DNA of 64,000 bases from Stappia sediminis (GTDB lineage Bacteria; Pseudomonadota; Alphaproteobacteria; Rhizobiales; Stappiaceae): positions 62,001 to 126,000 of the forward strand of contig NZ_WUMV01000010.1 of NCBI RefSeq assembly GCF_009826895.1, written 5' to 3'. Shown piece after piece: positions 54,903 through 64,000 of this stretch. The translations under genes and the position numbers were made by a program. The notes under the pieces are model-generated. The model was given only the letters and a program-made list of their open reading frames with translations, did not search any database and was not told where the DNA came from. Every line of letters starts with the position of its first letter. The stretch's first letter is position 1.

Positions 54903-55415
54903 TTAGAGCCTGTAGAGGATCTGATCCGTCCAGAACCGCTCCAGGCGGCGCAGCGCCTGGTTGAGGTGCTTGAAATCGTCCGGACCGATCTCGCCCACCT
55001 GCTCGACGGACAGCATGTGACGCTCGTAGAGCTCGTTCACGATCTTCGCGACCTCAATACCCTTTTCCGTCAGGCTGACCCGCACCGACCGGCGGTCGGT
55101 ACGCGAGCGCTGATGGTGGATGAAGCCCATCTCGACAAGCTTCTTGAGGTTGTAGGAAACGTTGGAGCCCAGATAGTAGCCACGTGTACGCAGCTCGCCT
55201 GCCGTCAGCTCCGAGTCGCCGATGTTGAACAGAAGCAACGCCTGAACCGCATTGATGTCGGCGCGTCCCTTCCGGTCGAACTCGTCCTTGATGACGTCCA
55301 GAAGACGCCGGTGAAGCCTTTCGACCAGCGTAAGCGCCTCGAGATAGAGCGGCTTGATCTCCGCTTCGTCCTCGGCGCCGTCGAGAGTTTCGACTGCCCT
55401 TTTTGCCGTGATCAT
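54903..55415 (-). CDS. ldtR: MarR-family regulator LdtR
   Basis: A 170-residue winged-helix protein: INAVQALLLFNIGDSELTAG, ELRTRGYYLGSNVSYNLKKL as the recognition helix, and RSRTDRRSVRVSLTEKG as the wing. It closely recalls LdtR of Liberibacter and rhizobia, which binds ligands and activates an L,D-transpeptidase gene nearby. ATG 55415 has GAGG 10 bases upstream; an earlier start at 55472 would add 19 basic residues. The nearby L,D-transpeptidase supports the assignment. Confidence 0.8.
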   Translation of the reverse strand: MITAKRAVETLDGAEDEAEIKPLYLEALTLVERLHRRLLDVIKDEFDRKGRADINAVQALLLFNIGDSELTAGELRTRGYYLGSNVSYNLKKLVEMGFIHHQRSRTDRRSVRVSLTEKGIEVAKIVNELYERHMLSVEQVGEIGPDDFKHLNQALRRLERFWTDQILYRL

Positions 55416-55644
55416 CTGTCTTCGCCTCTTTTGGTGTTGGATCGGTGCGTCTTTTTCGTCACCTTGAGACAAAGACTACAGGCCTTCTCATAAAATCATC
55501 TTAAAAAGCAGACTGAATGAAACCTTAAATATCCGGAAGAATTCAAACAATCCGGTTGAGAAAACATTTACCATTCGAGCAACAAACGGTGGGTAACTGG
55601 CCGCCCATGCATTTCCACGGGCAGCCAACTTATCTTCCTCTTCG

Positions 55645-56538
55645 TCAGCTTCCCTGACCCCGCAAGAAATTGATGATACCGGAAAAGTCCTTCCCGGCTT
55701 CGCCCGCGTTGCAGAAGATGTTGTAAAGCTGTGCCGCTTCGGCGCCGAGCGGAGTCGAAGCGCCGGAACTGCCGGCCGCTGCCTGCGCCAGCTTGAGGTC
55801 CTTCAGCATCATGCCGGCGGCGAAGCCCGGCTGGTAGTCGCGGTTCGCGGGCGACGCCGGCACAGGTCCCGGAACCGGACAATAGGACGTGAGCGACCAG
55901 CACTGGCCGGATGCGGTCGACGAGATGTCGAAAAGCTTCTGGTGATCCAGACCGAGCTTTTCGGCCAGCACGAAAGCTTCGCTCACCGCGATCATGGAAA
56001 TTCCGAGGATCATGTTGTTGCAGATTTTCGCCGCCTGGCCGTTTCCGGGCCCGCCCGCATGCACGATCGTCTTGCCCATGATGTCGAGAAAGGGCTTGGC
56101 GGCCTCGAAGGCTTCGTCCGGCCCGCCAACCATGAAGGTAAGGGTTCCGCCCGCCGCCCCTGCGACACCGCCGGAAACCGGCGCGTCCACCATCGGCATG
56201 TCCGCCTTTGCCGCAGCTTCCGCGACGGTACGAGCGCTGTCGACGTCGATGGTCGAAGAATCGATCAGCAGCGTCTTTGGCCGGGCGTGGGCCAGCACGC
56301 CGCCGTCGCCCGTGTAGACGGACCGCACGTGAGCGCCCGCGGGCAGCATGGTGACCACAGCATCCGCCTGGGAAACCGCCTCTGCGATCGACCCGACCGG
56401 CGTGCCGCCGGCGTTCCTCAAGGCCGCCTTCGCATCCTCCGAAAGGTCGAGGCCGCGTACGTCATGGCCCGCCTTGACCAGATTGGCCGCCATCGGCCCG
56501 CCCATATTGCCAAGCCCGATGAACCCGATTGTCGCCAT
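55645..56538 (-). CDS. mmsB: 3-hydroxyisobutyrate dehydrogenase
   Basis: A 297-residue NAD+-dependent beta-hydroxyacid dehydrogenase of valine breakdown. IGFIGLGNMGGPMAANLVK is the dinucleotide fold, DAPVSGGVAGA the substrate loop, and GGPGNGQAAKICNNM carries the catalytic lysine. AGGGAGG precedes ATG 56538. It follows the hydrolase and acyl-CoA dehydrogenase of the same pathway, separated by a small membrane protein gene. Confidence 0.93.
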   Translation of the reverse strand: MATIGFIGLGNMGGPMAANLVKAGHDVRGLDLSEDAKAALRNAGGTPVGSIAEAVSQADAVVTMLPAGAHVRSVYTGDGGVLAHARPKTLLIDSSTIDVDSARTVAEAAAKADMPMVDAPVSGGVAGAAGGTLTFMVGGPDEAFEAAKPFLDIMGKTIVHAGGPGNGQAAKICNNMILGISMIAVSEAFVLAEKLGLDHQKLFDISSTASGQCWSLTSYCPVPGPVPASPANRDYQPGFAAGMMLKDLKLAQAAAGSSGASTPLGAEAAQLYNIFCNAGEAGKDFSGIINFLRGQGS

Positions 56539-56580
56539 TTATACCTCCCTGAAGATGGTGGCGATCCCGCATCGGCGGGA

Positions 56581-56991
56581 TCACGTTCGGTTTTCGCGCT
56601 CCGTCAGGTAGAGCAGAAGAAAATAGATGAGGATCGTCGCCACGTAGAACGAGATCTCGTAGGGCCTTCGGCCGAATACATCGGCGAGTGCCGTGTGCAT
56701 CACCACCTGCGACAAGGCGCGCAGGAGCCACATCACAGCCCCCCAGGAAACGGTGAGCCACAGGCCGATCGCCGCGACAAGGTCCAGCACGCCGAAGAAG
56801 ACGGTCGCCGCCTGCCATTCGAGTGGCATCTGCCAGAACCACAATCCGCGCCACGGCTCGATGCCGATGATGCGGGCCCAGTGGATGATGCCGCCGCCGA
56901 GCAGAAGCACGGCCATCACACGCAGATACCAGACGAGGACCGTCGACCACGGCGGCCTGTTGCGTACGATATCCTGAAGCGTCACGATCAT
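56581..56991 (-). CDS. DUF6163-like small membrane protein
   Basis: 136 residues with four hydrophobic helices (about 19-38, 56-75, 79-98 and 112-130). It matches a family restricted largely to Rhizobiales (DUF6163) with no known role. ATG 56991 is taken because earlier residues in frame overlap the HIBCH gene end and look non-native. It lies inside the valine-degradation operon, so co-expression with those genes is expected. Confidence 0.72.
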   Translation of the reverse strand: MIVTLQDIVRNRPPWSTVLVWYLRVMAVLLLGGGIIHWARIIGIEPWRGLWFWQMPLEWQAATVFFGVLDLVAAIGLWLTVSWGAVMWLLRALSQVVMHTALADVFGRRPYEISFYVATILIYFLLLYLTERENRT

Positions 56992-57043
56992 GGCCGGGGG
57001 TCTTCCCTGAATTCGTATATCGGCCGGCGAGCCTCCCGCGCTT

Positions 57044-58102
57044 TCAGACCGAAAGCTCGAGATCGCCGTTGTCCGGTTCGTCAAAATGCTTGTCGACGGC
57101 GCTCAAGTCCACAGCATCCAGCCTATTGGGCTTCCATAGCGGCGAATTGTCCTTGTCGACCAGGACCGCGCGCACCCCTTCGTAGAAATCGTGCCCGCGC
57201 ATGATCTCGCTGACGATTCTGAATTCCAGCTTCATGCATCCCGCGAAGTCGAGTGTCGCCCCTTCCCTCAGTTCGCGGAAAGCGACTGCCACGCTCGTCG
57301 GCGACTTGGAGCGGATGACGGCCGCCGTCTTCGCCGCCCATTCGCCTTGCGCGGCCTCTCCCGCCCGGTCGAGGCGATCAAGAATTTCACCGACGCTGCC
57401 CGCGGAGAACGCCGTTTCGATCTCGCCGGCCTTTTCCGCGATCGGCGCCGACCCCGGGTTCACCGAAAACGGCTCTATCGCCAGATCCACGCTGTCCGCC
57501 TCGCAAAGCGCTTCCGCAAGCTCGTCGAGCCGGTCGGATGCCACGGCATGCGTGAGGATCGAGCTCCAAAGGCAATCGGCCTGCTTCAGGCGGCCGGCGG
57601 TGAGTGCCGCATACATGCCGGTCTCCTGCGGCATGCGCGGCAGGAAGAAGCTGCCGCCGACATCTGGAAAAAAACCGATGCCGACTTCCGGCATGGCGAA
57701 GGTCACCCTCTCCGTTCCCACACGATGGCTGCCGTGGACGGACAGGCCCACGCCCCCACCCATGACGATCCCGTCGATAAGCGAAACATAGGGTTTGCGG
57801 TACATCTTGATATAGTGATTCAAGCGGTATTCGTCGGCGAAGAAGGCAACCTGCTCCGGGCCGCCCGCCTTTCCGGCCTTGCCCATATGGTAGAGATTGA
57901 CGATGTCGCCGCCGGCGCAAAACGCCTTGTCGCCCGCCGCCCTGACGACGATATGACGAACTGCGGCGTCGTCTTCCCAATCGCGAAGCTGCGCCGTCAT
58001 CGCCTTGACCATGGCGTGGCTCAGCGCGTTCAGCGCCTTCGGCCGGTTGAGCGTGATAACGCCGGCCTTGCCGCGGCGCTCGAACAGGATTTCATCGGTC
58101 AT
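57044..58102 (-). CDS. 3-hydroxyisobutyryl-CoA hydrolase
   Basis: A crotonase-fold protein of 352 residues, the length of HIBCH rather than a simple hydratase. Motifs are KAFCAGGDIVNLYHMG (oxyanion hole), SLIDGIVMGGGVGLSVHGSH, and MPEVGIGFFPDVGGSFFLPR, which holds the hydrolase-type glutamate/aspartate pair. It cleaves 3-hydroxyisobutyryl-CoA in valine catabolism. It lies 43 bp after the isobutyryl-CoA dehydrogenase gene. Confidence 0.92.
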   Translation of the reverse strand: MTDEILFERRGKAGVITLNRPKALNALSHAMVKAMTAQLRDWEDDAAVRHIVVRAAGDKAFCAGGDIVNLYHMGKAGKAGGPEQVAFFADEYRLNHYIKMYRKPYVSLIDGIVMGGGVGLSVHGSHRVGTERVTFAMPEVGIGFFPDVGGSFFLPRMPQETGMYAALTAGRLKQADCLWSSILTHAVASDRLDELAEALCEADSVDLAIEPFSVNPGSAPIAEKAGEIETAFSAGSVGEILDRLDRAGEAAQGEWAAKTAAVIRSKSPTSVAVAFRELREGATLDFAGCMKLEFRIVSEIMRGHDFYEGVRAVLVDKDNSPLWKPNRLDAVDLSAVDKHFDEPDNGDLELSV

Positions 58103-58145
58103 GCTTTATCCGTCGTTTTCCGAGACAATCTGAAAGGCCCGCGTT

Positions 58146-59285
58146 TCATGCCTTGAACAAATCCCGCGCGATTATGAGACGCATGATCTCATTGGTGCCT
58201 TCCAGGATCTGATGCACCCGCACGTCGCGAAGGTAGCGCTCTATCGGATAGTCGCGAAGGTACCCGTAGCCGCCGTGAAGTTGCAGCGCTTCGTTGACGA
58301 CACGAAAGCCCGTGTCGGTTGCGAGCCGCTTGGCCATCGCCGCCGTTTTCGTTGCGTCATGCGCCTTGGCGTCAACCAGCGTCGCCGCCTTGTGCAGGAG
58401 AAGGCGCGCGGCTTCAAGCTCCGTCGCCATGTCGGCGACGCGAAACTGCAGCGCCTGAAACTCGGCGATCGGCTTGCCGAACTGCCTGCGCTCCTTCATG
58501 TAGTCGACCGCGCGGTCGAGGCAGGTCTGCGCCGCGCCCAGCGAGCACGCGCCGATGTTGATGCGCCCGCCGTCAAGGCCGGCCATGGCGATCCTGAAGC
58601 CCATGCCCTCGCCGCCAATGAGGTTTTCGGCCGGCACCCGGCAATCGGAGAAATTCACCTGCGCGGTCGGCTGGCTCTTCCAGCCGAGCTTGACCTCCTG
58701 CGCGCCGAAGGAAAGGCCGGGCGTGTCCTTTTCAACCACGATGCAGGAAATGCCCTTTGGCCCATCATCGCCGGTGCGCACCATGACGACGTAGATATCC
58801 GCAGCGCCGCCGCCCGAGATGAAGGCCTTGGAGCCATTCAGCACATAGTGGTCGCCATCGCGCACTGCTTTGGTGCGCAGCGCCGCCGCGTCCGATCCCG
58901 AGCCCGGCTCGGTCAGGCAGTAGCTTGCGAAATGCTCCATCGAGCAAAGCTTCGGCAGAAAACGCGCGCGCTGCTCGTCGCTGGCGAACGTGTCGATCAT
59001 CCACGACGCCATATTGTGGATGGAGATATAGGCGGAAGTCGAGGTGCAGCCCTTTGAAAGCTCCTCGAAGATCACGGCCGCGTCGAGGCGCGAAAGCCCC
59101 GAACCGCCGACGTCATCGCGCACATAAATGCCGCCGAAGCCGAGTTCCGCCGCCTTGCGCAGCGTTTCCACCGGAAAAATGGACTTTTCGTCCCATTCGC
59201 GGGCGTATGGCTCCATTTCGTCGCGCGCGAACTGCGCCGCGACGTCGCGAAAGGCCCGCTGATCCTCGCCCAGCGTGAAATCCAT
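58146..59285 (-). CDS. Isobutyryl-CoA dehydrogenase (acyl-CoA dehydrogenase family)
   Basis: A FAD-dependent acyl-CoA dehydrogenase of 379 residues. [17 protein letters not shown] and [16 protein letters not shown] bind flavin and substrate. The terminal segment [20 protein letters not shown] includes the catalytic glutamate of the EGTNEI box. Together with HIBCH and MmsB it oxidises isobutyryl-CoA from valine to methacrylyl-CoA. GGGAGAACG precedes ATG 59285. A short tandem repeat array lies upstream of it, shared with the hemB side. Confidence 0.92.
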   Translation of the reverse strand: MDFTLGEDQRAFRDVAAQFARDEMEPYAREWDEKSIFPVETLRKAAELGFGGIYVRDDVGGSGLSRLDAAVIFEELSKGCTSTSAYISIHNMASWMIDTFASDEQRARFLPKLCSMEHFASYCLTEPGSGSDAAALRTKAVRDGDHYVLNGSKAFISGGGAADIYVVMVRTGDDGPKGISCIVVEKDTPGLSFGAQEVKLGWKSQPTAQVNFSDCRVPAENLIGGEGMGFRIAMAGLDGGRINIGACSLGAAQTCLDRAVDYMKERRQFGKPIAEFQALQFRVADMATELEAARLLLHKAATLVDAKAHDATKTAAMAKRLATDTGFRVVNEALQLHGGYGYLRDYPIERYLRDVRVHQILEGTNEIMRLIIARDLFKA

Positions 59286-59334
59286 GGCGTTCTCCCACAG
59301 TTCTCAGCCCTGCTCTCCGGCAAACGGCCTCTTT

Positions 59335-59421
59335 GCGGTTGGCTTACAGAGCGCACGATAATGGCGGTTGGCTTACAGAGCGCATAGTAACGGCGATTGG
59401 CTTACAGAGAGCGCAATTACG
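59335..59421. repeat. Tandem array, three 29-bp units
   Basis: Units start at 59335, 59364 and 59393, each beginning GCGRTTGGCTTACAGAG. They lie in the divergent gap between the isobutyryl-CoA dehydrogenase gene and hemB. The first 18 bases closely match the core of the 27-bp units at 43513-43620. Confidence 0.8.
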
Positions 59422-59479
59422 CGTCAATCTCTTCAATTGACGGATGGCCGCGCTTGGGTTGCGCGTTCCTTGGTGCTAG

Positions 59480-60556
<1,077 letters not shown>

Positions 60557-60561
60557 CCGTT

Positions 60562-61950
60562 CTATGGCGTGACAGGTAAGGTCGCATAGGGTTTGGCGGC
60601 AAGTCCGGCTATGGTGTCGATTGCCTTTCGGAAGCGCTCCTCGCCGCTGACGGCGCCCAGGCTGAGGCGCACGGCATTGGGTGCGCTGCGCGCTTCCACC
60701 GCGAAATATCGTCCGGGGCTCACCTTCACGCCCAGCGCCTCGGCTTCAGACGCAAAAACATCGGCCTCCCAAGCTTCGGGAAGCTTGAGCCAGGCAAGCC
60801 CGCCCGTCATCGCGTCGTAGTCGGTATTCGCAAAAGCGCCCGCGACATAGGCCGCACGCTTCCTGACACCGTCAGTCAATGTCAGAATTCGCTTTTCGAA
60901 CGCTTCGCTTTTCAGGATGTGCGCCGCAGAGGCCGTCAACAGCGGCGAAATCATCAAGAGCATGGCGTTTTGCGCAGCCGCGATCCTGCGCACCAGCGGC
61001 CCCGGCCCGGCGGCATAACCGACACGCAACGCCGGCGCGATACATTTGGCAAGGCTCGTCACCAGCACCGTGCTGTCGGGAAGCAGCCTCGAAAAACTTT
61101 CGCCCGCGGGCGGACGCAGGAAGCCATAGACCTCATCTTCAATCACCGTGAGACCATGCCTTGCCGCAATGCCGGCAATCGCCTCGCGCCGCTCCGCCGG
61201 CATCGCAACGCCGGTCGGGTTCTGCACGCTCGGCATGACGGCAAGCAGTGAGATCGATTGGCGCCGGCACAACTCCTCCAACGCTTCCGGGATCATGCCC
61301 CACCTGTCCATCGTGACGGGATAGAGCCTGACATCATTGACGGCGGCGGCACTTATCACACCAGGATAGGTCAACGCATCGCAGGCGATCCCGCTTCCGG
61401 GCGCGACGAGAGACGCGAATGCCGCGGCAAGGCAGGCCTGCCCGCCGGCGGTCAGGACGATATCTTCAGGCGTGAGCGCATCACACCAGCGCGACAGGAA
61501 CGGAAGCGCGGCCTCACGGTCGCTCAGCGGTCCCGCCTCCGGCTGGTAGGAAAGCGAGATCCGCCCCGCCCCTGCCCTTTTCGCGACCTGCGCAAGCGCA
61601 TCTTCAAGCAGCGCATCCGGCGCTTCCATCAGGAAGCTGTTGACCGACATGCCCGCGGTGCACGCATCGCGCGCGGCGGTCAGAGGAAGGCCGAGCGAGG
61701 AGGCGGCTTCGCCGATGAACGTGCCTCGCCCCACTTCACCATGGGCCAGCCCGCGGCTTGTCAGTGCCTGATAGGCGCGGGCGACCGTACCGGGCGCGCA
61801 ACCGATCTGCCATGCCGCCTCGCGAACGGGGGGAAGCCGCGTTCCCGCTTCCAATGATCCGCTGCGAATACGCTCGCTCAAAAACCGCTCGAGCGACCGA
61901 GCTGTCGGCTTTGTATCGCTTCTTTCCCGGAAGTCTGAGAATATTGTCAT
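60562..61950 (-). CDS. MocR-type regulator (GntR HTH fused to aminotransferase domain)
   Basis: A 462-residue protein. The winged helix (about 20-85; GTRLPPVREAAWQIGCAPGT, then VARAYQALTSRGLAHGEVGR) precedes a fold-type I aminotransferase-like domain with Lys in VTSLAKCIAPALRVG as the PLP lysine. MocR proteins use PLP or its adducts as effectors. It is divergent from an LysE exporter gene (start 83 bp away), the classical arrangement in which it controls that exporter. Confidence 0.9.
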   Translation of the reverse strand: MTIFSDFRERSDTKPTARSLERFLSERIRSGSLEAGTRLPPVREAAWQIGCAPGTVARAYQALTSRGLAHGEVGRGTFIGEAASSLGLPLTAARDACTAGMSVNSFLMEAPDALLEDALAQVAKRAGAGRISLSYQPEAGPLSDREAALPFLSRWCDALTPEDIVLTAGGQACLAAAFASLVAPGSGIACDALTYPGVISAAAVNDVRLYPVTMDRWGMIPEALEELCRRQSISLLAVMPSVQNPTGVAMPAERREAIAGIAARHGLTVIEDEVYGFLRPPAGESFSRLLPDSTVLVTSLAKCIAPALRVGYAAGPGPLVRRIAAAQNAMLLMISPLLTASAAHILKSEAFEKRILTLTDGVRKRAAYVAGAFANTDYDAMTGGLAWLKLPEAWEADVFASEAEALGVKVSPGRYFAVEARSAPNAVRLSLGAVSGEERFRKAIDTIAGLAAKPYATLPVTP

Positions 61951-62032
61951 TGGTACATTAAAACGATTGTATCAAAAAATTGTCCAGTTCAATTTCACGG
62001 AAATTGCTACAAACAAAACCGACACGAACCCG

Positions 62033-62638
62033 ATGGTGTGCGCCGTGCCGCTCGATCAATTCATCCTGCTTTGCCTCTTCGTCTCCGCCCTTGTCGGCAC
62101 GCCCGGACCGGCGAACATGTCGCTCATGGCCTGCGGCCTGGCCTACGGCGTACGCCCCGCCCTGCCATTCCTGTTCGGCACGCTTGCAGGGTTCCAGCTC
62201 ATTTTCTGGCTCAATGCGGCGGGCCTCTTCGCATTGCTTCAAAGCCTCCCTGCCGTTTGGGATATCCTGCGCATGCTTTGCATCGGCTATATCGCCTGGC
62301 TTGCCTGGAAAATCCTGCGCTCAAGGCCTCAAGCCGCCACCGCGTCGCAGGTACCGGGTTTTTGGCGCGGCTTCTGGGTTCACCCGCTCAACCCGAAAGC
62401 CTACGCCATGCAGATCGCCGGCATTTCGCAGTTCGTCTCGCCTGAACGCTATTTTACCGACGCCCTGACGCTTGCGTTCGTGTTTGCGCTTTTGGGCGGA
62501 ATCCTGAATGCCGGCTGGCTTGGCGGCGGGAACGTCATTGCCGGCCTTACCAAAAGCCCCCGCGTACTGACCGCCGTCAATGCCACGCTGGCCGGATTGA
62601 TGGTCGTCTCCACCGTCGCAAGCCTGCATCTCGCCTGA
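62033..62638 (+). CDS. LysE family amino acid exporter (first paralogue)
   Basis: A 201-residue membrane protein with six hydrophobic helices. The LysE signature GTPGPANMSLMACGLAYGVR lies at the start, and VHPLNPKAYAMQIAGISQFV is in the middle. It should export amino acids or similar compounds. ATG 62033 is used; a longer frame begins in the promoter region. It is divergent from the MocR gene, its likely regulator. Confidence 0.9.
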   Translation: MVCAVPLDQFILLCLFVSALVGTPGPANMSLMACGLAYGVRPALPFLFGTLAGFQLIFWLNAAGLFALLQSLPAVWDILRMLCIGYIAWLAWKILRSRPQAATASQVPGFWRGFWVHPLNPKAYAMQIAGISQFVSPERYFTDALTLAFVFALLGGILNAGWLGGGNVIAGLTKSPRVLTAVNATLAGLMVVSTVASLHLA

Positions 62639-62849
62639 CAGCAGCACCTTCACATACGCTTCACCGAACATTGAACGAGCGACCACCTTTGTTCGTCTAA
62701 CTTGGCGGCGCTCCGGTACTTTCGGAAAAGTCCGGGGGCTCATCATTCGCCCGAAACGGCCAGTCTTGCGCCCGGCGCTCTGAGGCACCGTGCCTGAACA
62801 TGGCCTGCTACGGACGTCTAGTTCTTGTTTCCGGTGTCGCGCCTTACCC

Positions 62850-63443
62850 ATGCCGTTGGATCAGTTCATTCTTCTGTGCCTGTTCGTGATCGTGCTTGTC
62901 GGCACGCCCGGACCGGCGAACATGTCGCTCATGGCTTGCGGCCTGACCTTTGGCGCGCGCTCTTCCCTGCCATTCCTGCTGGGCACGCTTGCCGGCCGGC
63001 AGGTGATGTTCCTTGCGAATTTCGCGGGTCTTTTCGCGCTATTGAAAGGCGCGCCCTTCGTCTGGGACGGCCTGCGCTATCTCTGCCTTGCCTATATCGC
63101 CTGGCTTGCCTGGAAGATCGTTCGCGCCAAGCCGAACGCGGCGAAAGCGAAGGATGTGCCCGGTTTCTGGCGCGGTTTCTGGGTGCACCCTCTTAATCCG
63201 AAGGCCTATGCGACGCAGATCGCGGCAATCGCCCAGTTCGTTTCGCCGGAGCGTTATCTTGCGGATTCCTTGATCCTCTGCCTCGTCATCGCGCTTCTTG
63301 GCGGCGCGCTCAACGCCGGCTGGATGGCCGGTGGCAACCTGCTTGCACGGCTGACCCAAAACCCCCGGGTGCTCCTTGCCGTGAACGTGACGCTTGCCAC
63401 GCTCATGGTCGCCTCAACCGTCGCAAGCTTGCATCTCGCCTAA
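62850..63443 (+). CDS. LysE family amino acid exporter (second paralogue)
   Basis: A 197-residue LysE-type transporter closely similar to the preceding gene: both begin PLDQFILLCLFV, share GTPGPANMSLMACGL and GFWRGFWVHPLNPKAYA, and end VASTVASLHLA. ATG 62850 aligns with the start of its paralogue, but no clear ribosome-binding site is seen. A 211-bp gap separates the two. A threonine dehydratase gene follows. Confidence 0.9.
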   Translation: MPLDQFILLCLFVIVLVGTPGPANMSLMACGLTFGARSSLPFLLGTLAGRQVMFLANFAGLFALLKGAPFVWDGLRYLCLAYIAWLAWKIVRAKPNAAKAKDVPGFWRGFWVHPLNPKAYATQIAAIAQFVSPERYLADSLILCLVIALLGGALNAGWMAGGNLLARLTQNPRVLLAVNVTLATLMVASTVASLHLA

Positions 63444-63493
63444 CTTTGGTGGCACACCGATCTTTCGAAGGAAACAGGACCGGTGTGCGCACC

Positions 63494-64000
63494 ATGATCC
63501 CCACGCTCGAAGATATCCGCGAGGCGGCTAAGCTGATCGATGGCGCGGTCATGCTGACGCCCTGCCTGCCGGCACCCAAGCTTTCCGAACTCACCGGCGC
63601 CGAGGTCTCGGTCAAATACGAAAACCTTCAGGTCACCAACGCCTTCAAGGAGCGTGGCGCTCTGGTGAAACTCCTGTCCCTCGGCAAGGCGGAGCGCGAA
63701 CGCGGCGTCATTGCCATGTCGGCCGGCAATCACGCGCAGGCTGTCGCTTATCATGCGCGCCGCCTCGGCATTCCGGCGACCATCGTCATGCCGAAGCCCA
63801 CCCCCTTCGTGAAGATCAAGGCGACACGCGGCTATGGGGCGAATGTGGTGCTGGCGGGCGAAGTCCTTGCGGAAGCTCAAGCCGAGGCCGAACGCATCGC
63901 CGAAGCCGAAAATCTCGTCTGGGTTCACCCCTATGACGACCCGCAGGTGATCCGTGGCCAGGGGACGATTGCGCTGGAAATGCTGGCCGCCGACCCTGAC
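63494..64000 (+). CDS. Threonine ammonia-lyase/dehydratase, 3' end beyond window
   Basis: The first 169 residues of a fold-type II PLP enzyme that converts threonine (or serine) to a 2-keto acid and ammonia. VTNAFKERGALVKLL contains the PLP lysine and MSAGNHAQAVAYHARRLG binds the phosphate. This matches the catabolic/ACT-type threonine dehydratase. The start is either ATG 63494 or a GTG three codons earlier (CAGGA upstream). No stop occurs before the edge. Being next to two amino acid exporters suggests a role in amino acid overflow or detoxification. Confidence 0.9.
   Translation, partial: MIPTLEDIREAAKLIDGAVMLTPCLPAPKLSELTGAEVSVKYENLQVTNAFKERGALVKLLSLGKAERERGVIAMSAGNHAQAVAYHARRLGIPATIVMPKPTPFVKIKATRGYGANVVLAGEVLAEAQAEAERIAEAENLVWVHPYDDPQVIRGQGTIALEMLAADPD

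Overview
The window looks like chromosome of an alphaproteobacterium of the order Hyphomicrobiales (Rhizobiales). The base composition is GC-rich. Several gene neighbourhoods are typical of that order: bamE / ubiquinol-cytochrome c chaperone / DUF177 / plsX / fabH / ihfA / merR, the glyA-nrdR-ribD-ribE ... ribH-nusB-thiL group, an LdtR-type MarR regulator near an L,D-transpeptidase, alphaproteobacterial small families (DUF2842, DUF6898, DUF6163) and a K+-independent H+-pyrophosphatase. Genus and species cannot be fixed from the sequence alone.

Layout. 0-5.2 kb: three co-directional genes for an Orn/Lys/Arg-type PLP decarboxylase (cut by the left edge), an ATP-grasp ligase and a C45 (penicillin acyltransferase-like) Ntn hydrolase. 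They look like an uncharacterised amine-to-amide pathway. 5.2-9.2 kb: a Na+/H+ antiporter with a cyclic-nucleotide-binding tail, and rplM-rpsI with a clear promoter and terminator. 9.2-13 kb: a lone WYL-like domain gene in AT-rich DNA, a thioesterase, an enoyl-CoA hydratase, a CoA-binding protein and O-acetylhomoserine sulfhydrylase. 13-14.8 kb: heme A synthase, a MITE-like element and a DUF2842 protein. 14.8-24.8 kb: an exopolysaccharide locus (deacetylase, FemAB-like acyltransferase, GumC-type chain-length protein with a degenerate kinase domain, Wza-like export lipoprotein, GT4, WcaJ-type initiating transferase, O-antigen-ligase-like polymerase), ending at tRNA-Pro(GGG). 25-30.2 kb: a catabolic cluster (ThDP enzyme, acyl-CoA ligase, GntR regulator, SDR). 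30.3-31.3 kb: an AT-rich 1-kb insertion bounded by two copies of the merR 3' end, with three stacked hairpins that may be an RNA. 31.3-42.2 kb: lipid, envelope and vitamin housekeeping genes. 42.3-48.2 kb: an accessory block (aldo/keto reductase, TacAT-like toxin-antitoxin pair, predicted PD-(D/E)XK nuclease with a zinc-binding tail, small membrane protein) lying between ribE and ribH. 48.3-54.9 kb: riboflavin, nrdR, glyA and cell-wall genes. 54.9-59.3 kb: ldtR and a valine-degradation operon. 59.5-64 kb: hemB, a divergent MocR/LysE pair, a second LysE paralogue and the start of a threonine dehydratase cut by the right edge.

Repeats are a recurring theme. There are two MITE-like elements with terminal inverted repeats, palindromic intergenic repeats of the kind common in rhizobia (one lies in frame inside the toxin gene), and two short tandem arrays at 43.5 and 59.3 kb that share an 18-base core. 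The strongest leads for undescribed biology are the decarboxylase/ATP-grasp/C45 operon, the nuclease in the interrupted riboflavin operon, and the merR-end insertion with its hairpin cluster.
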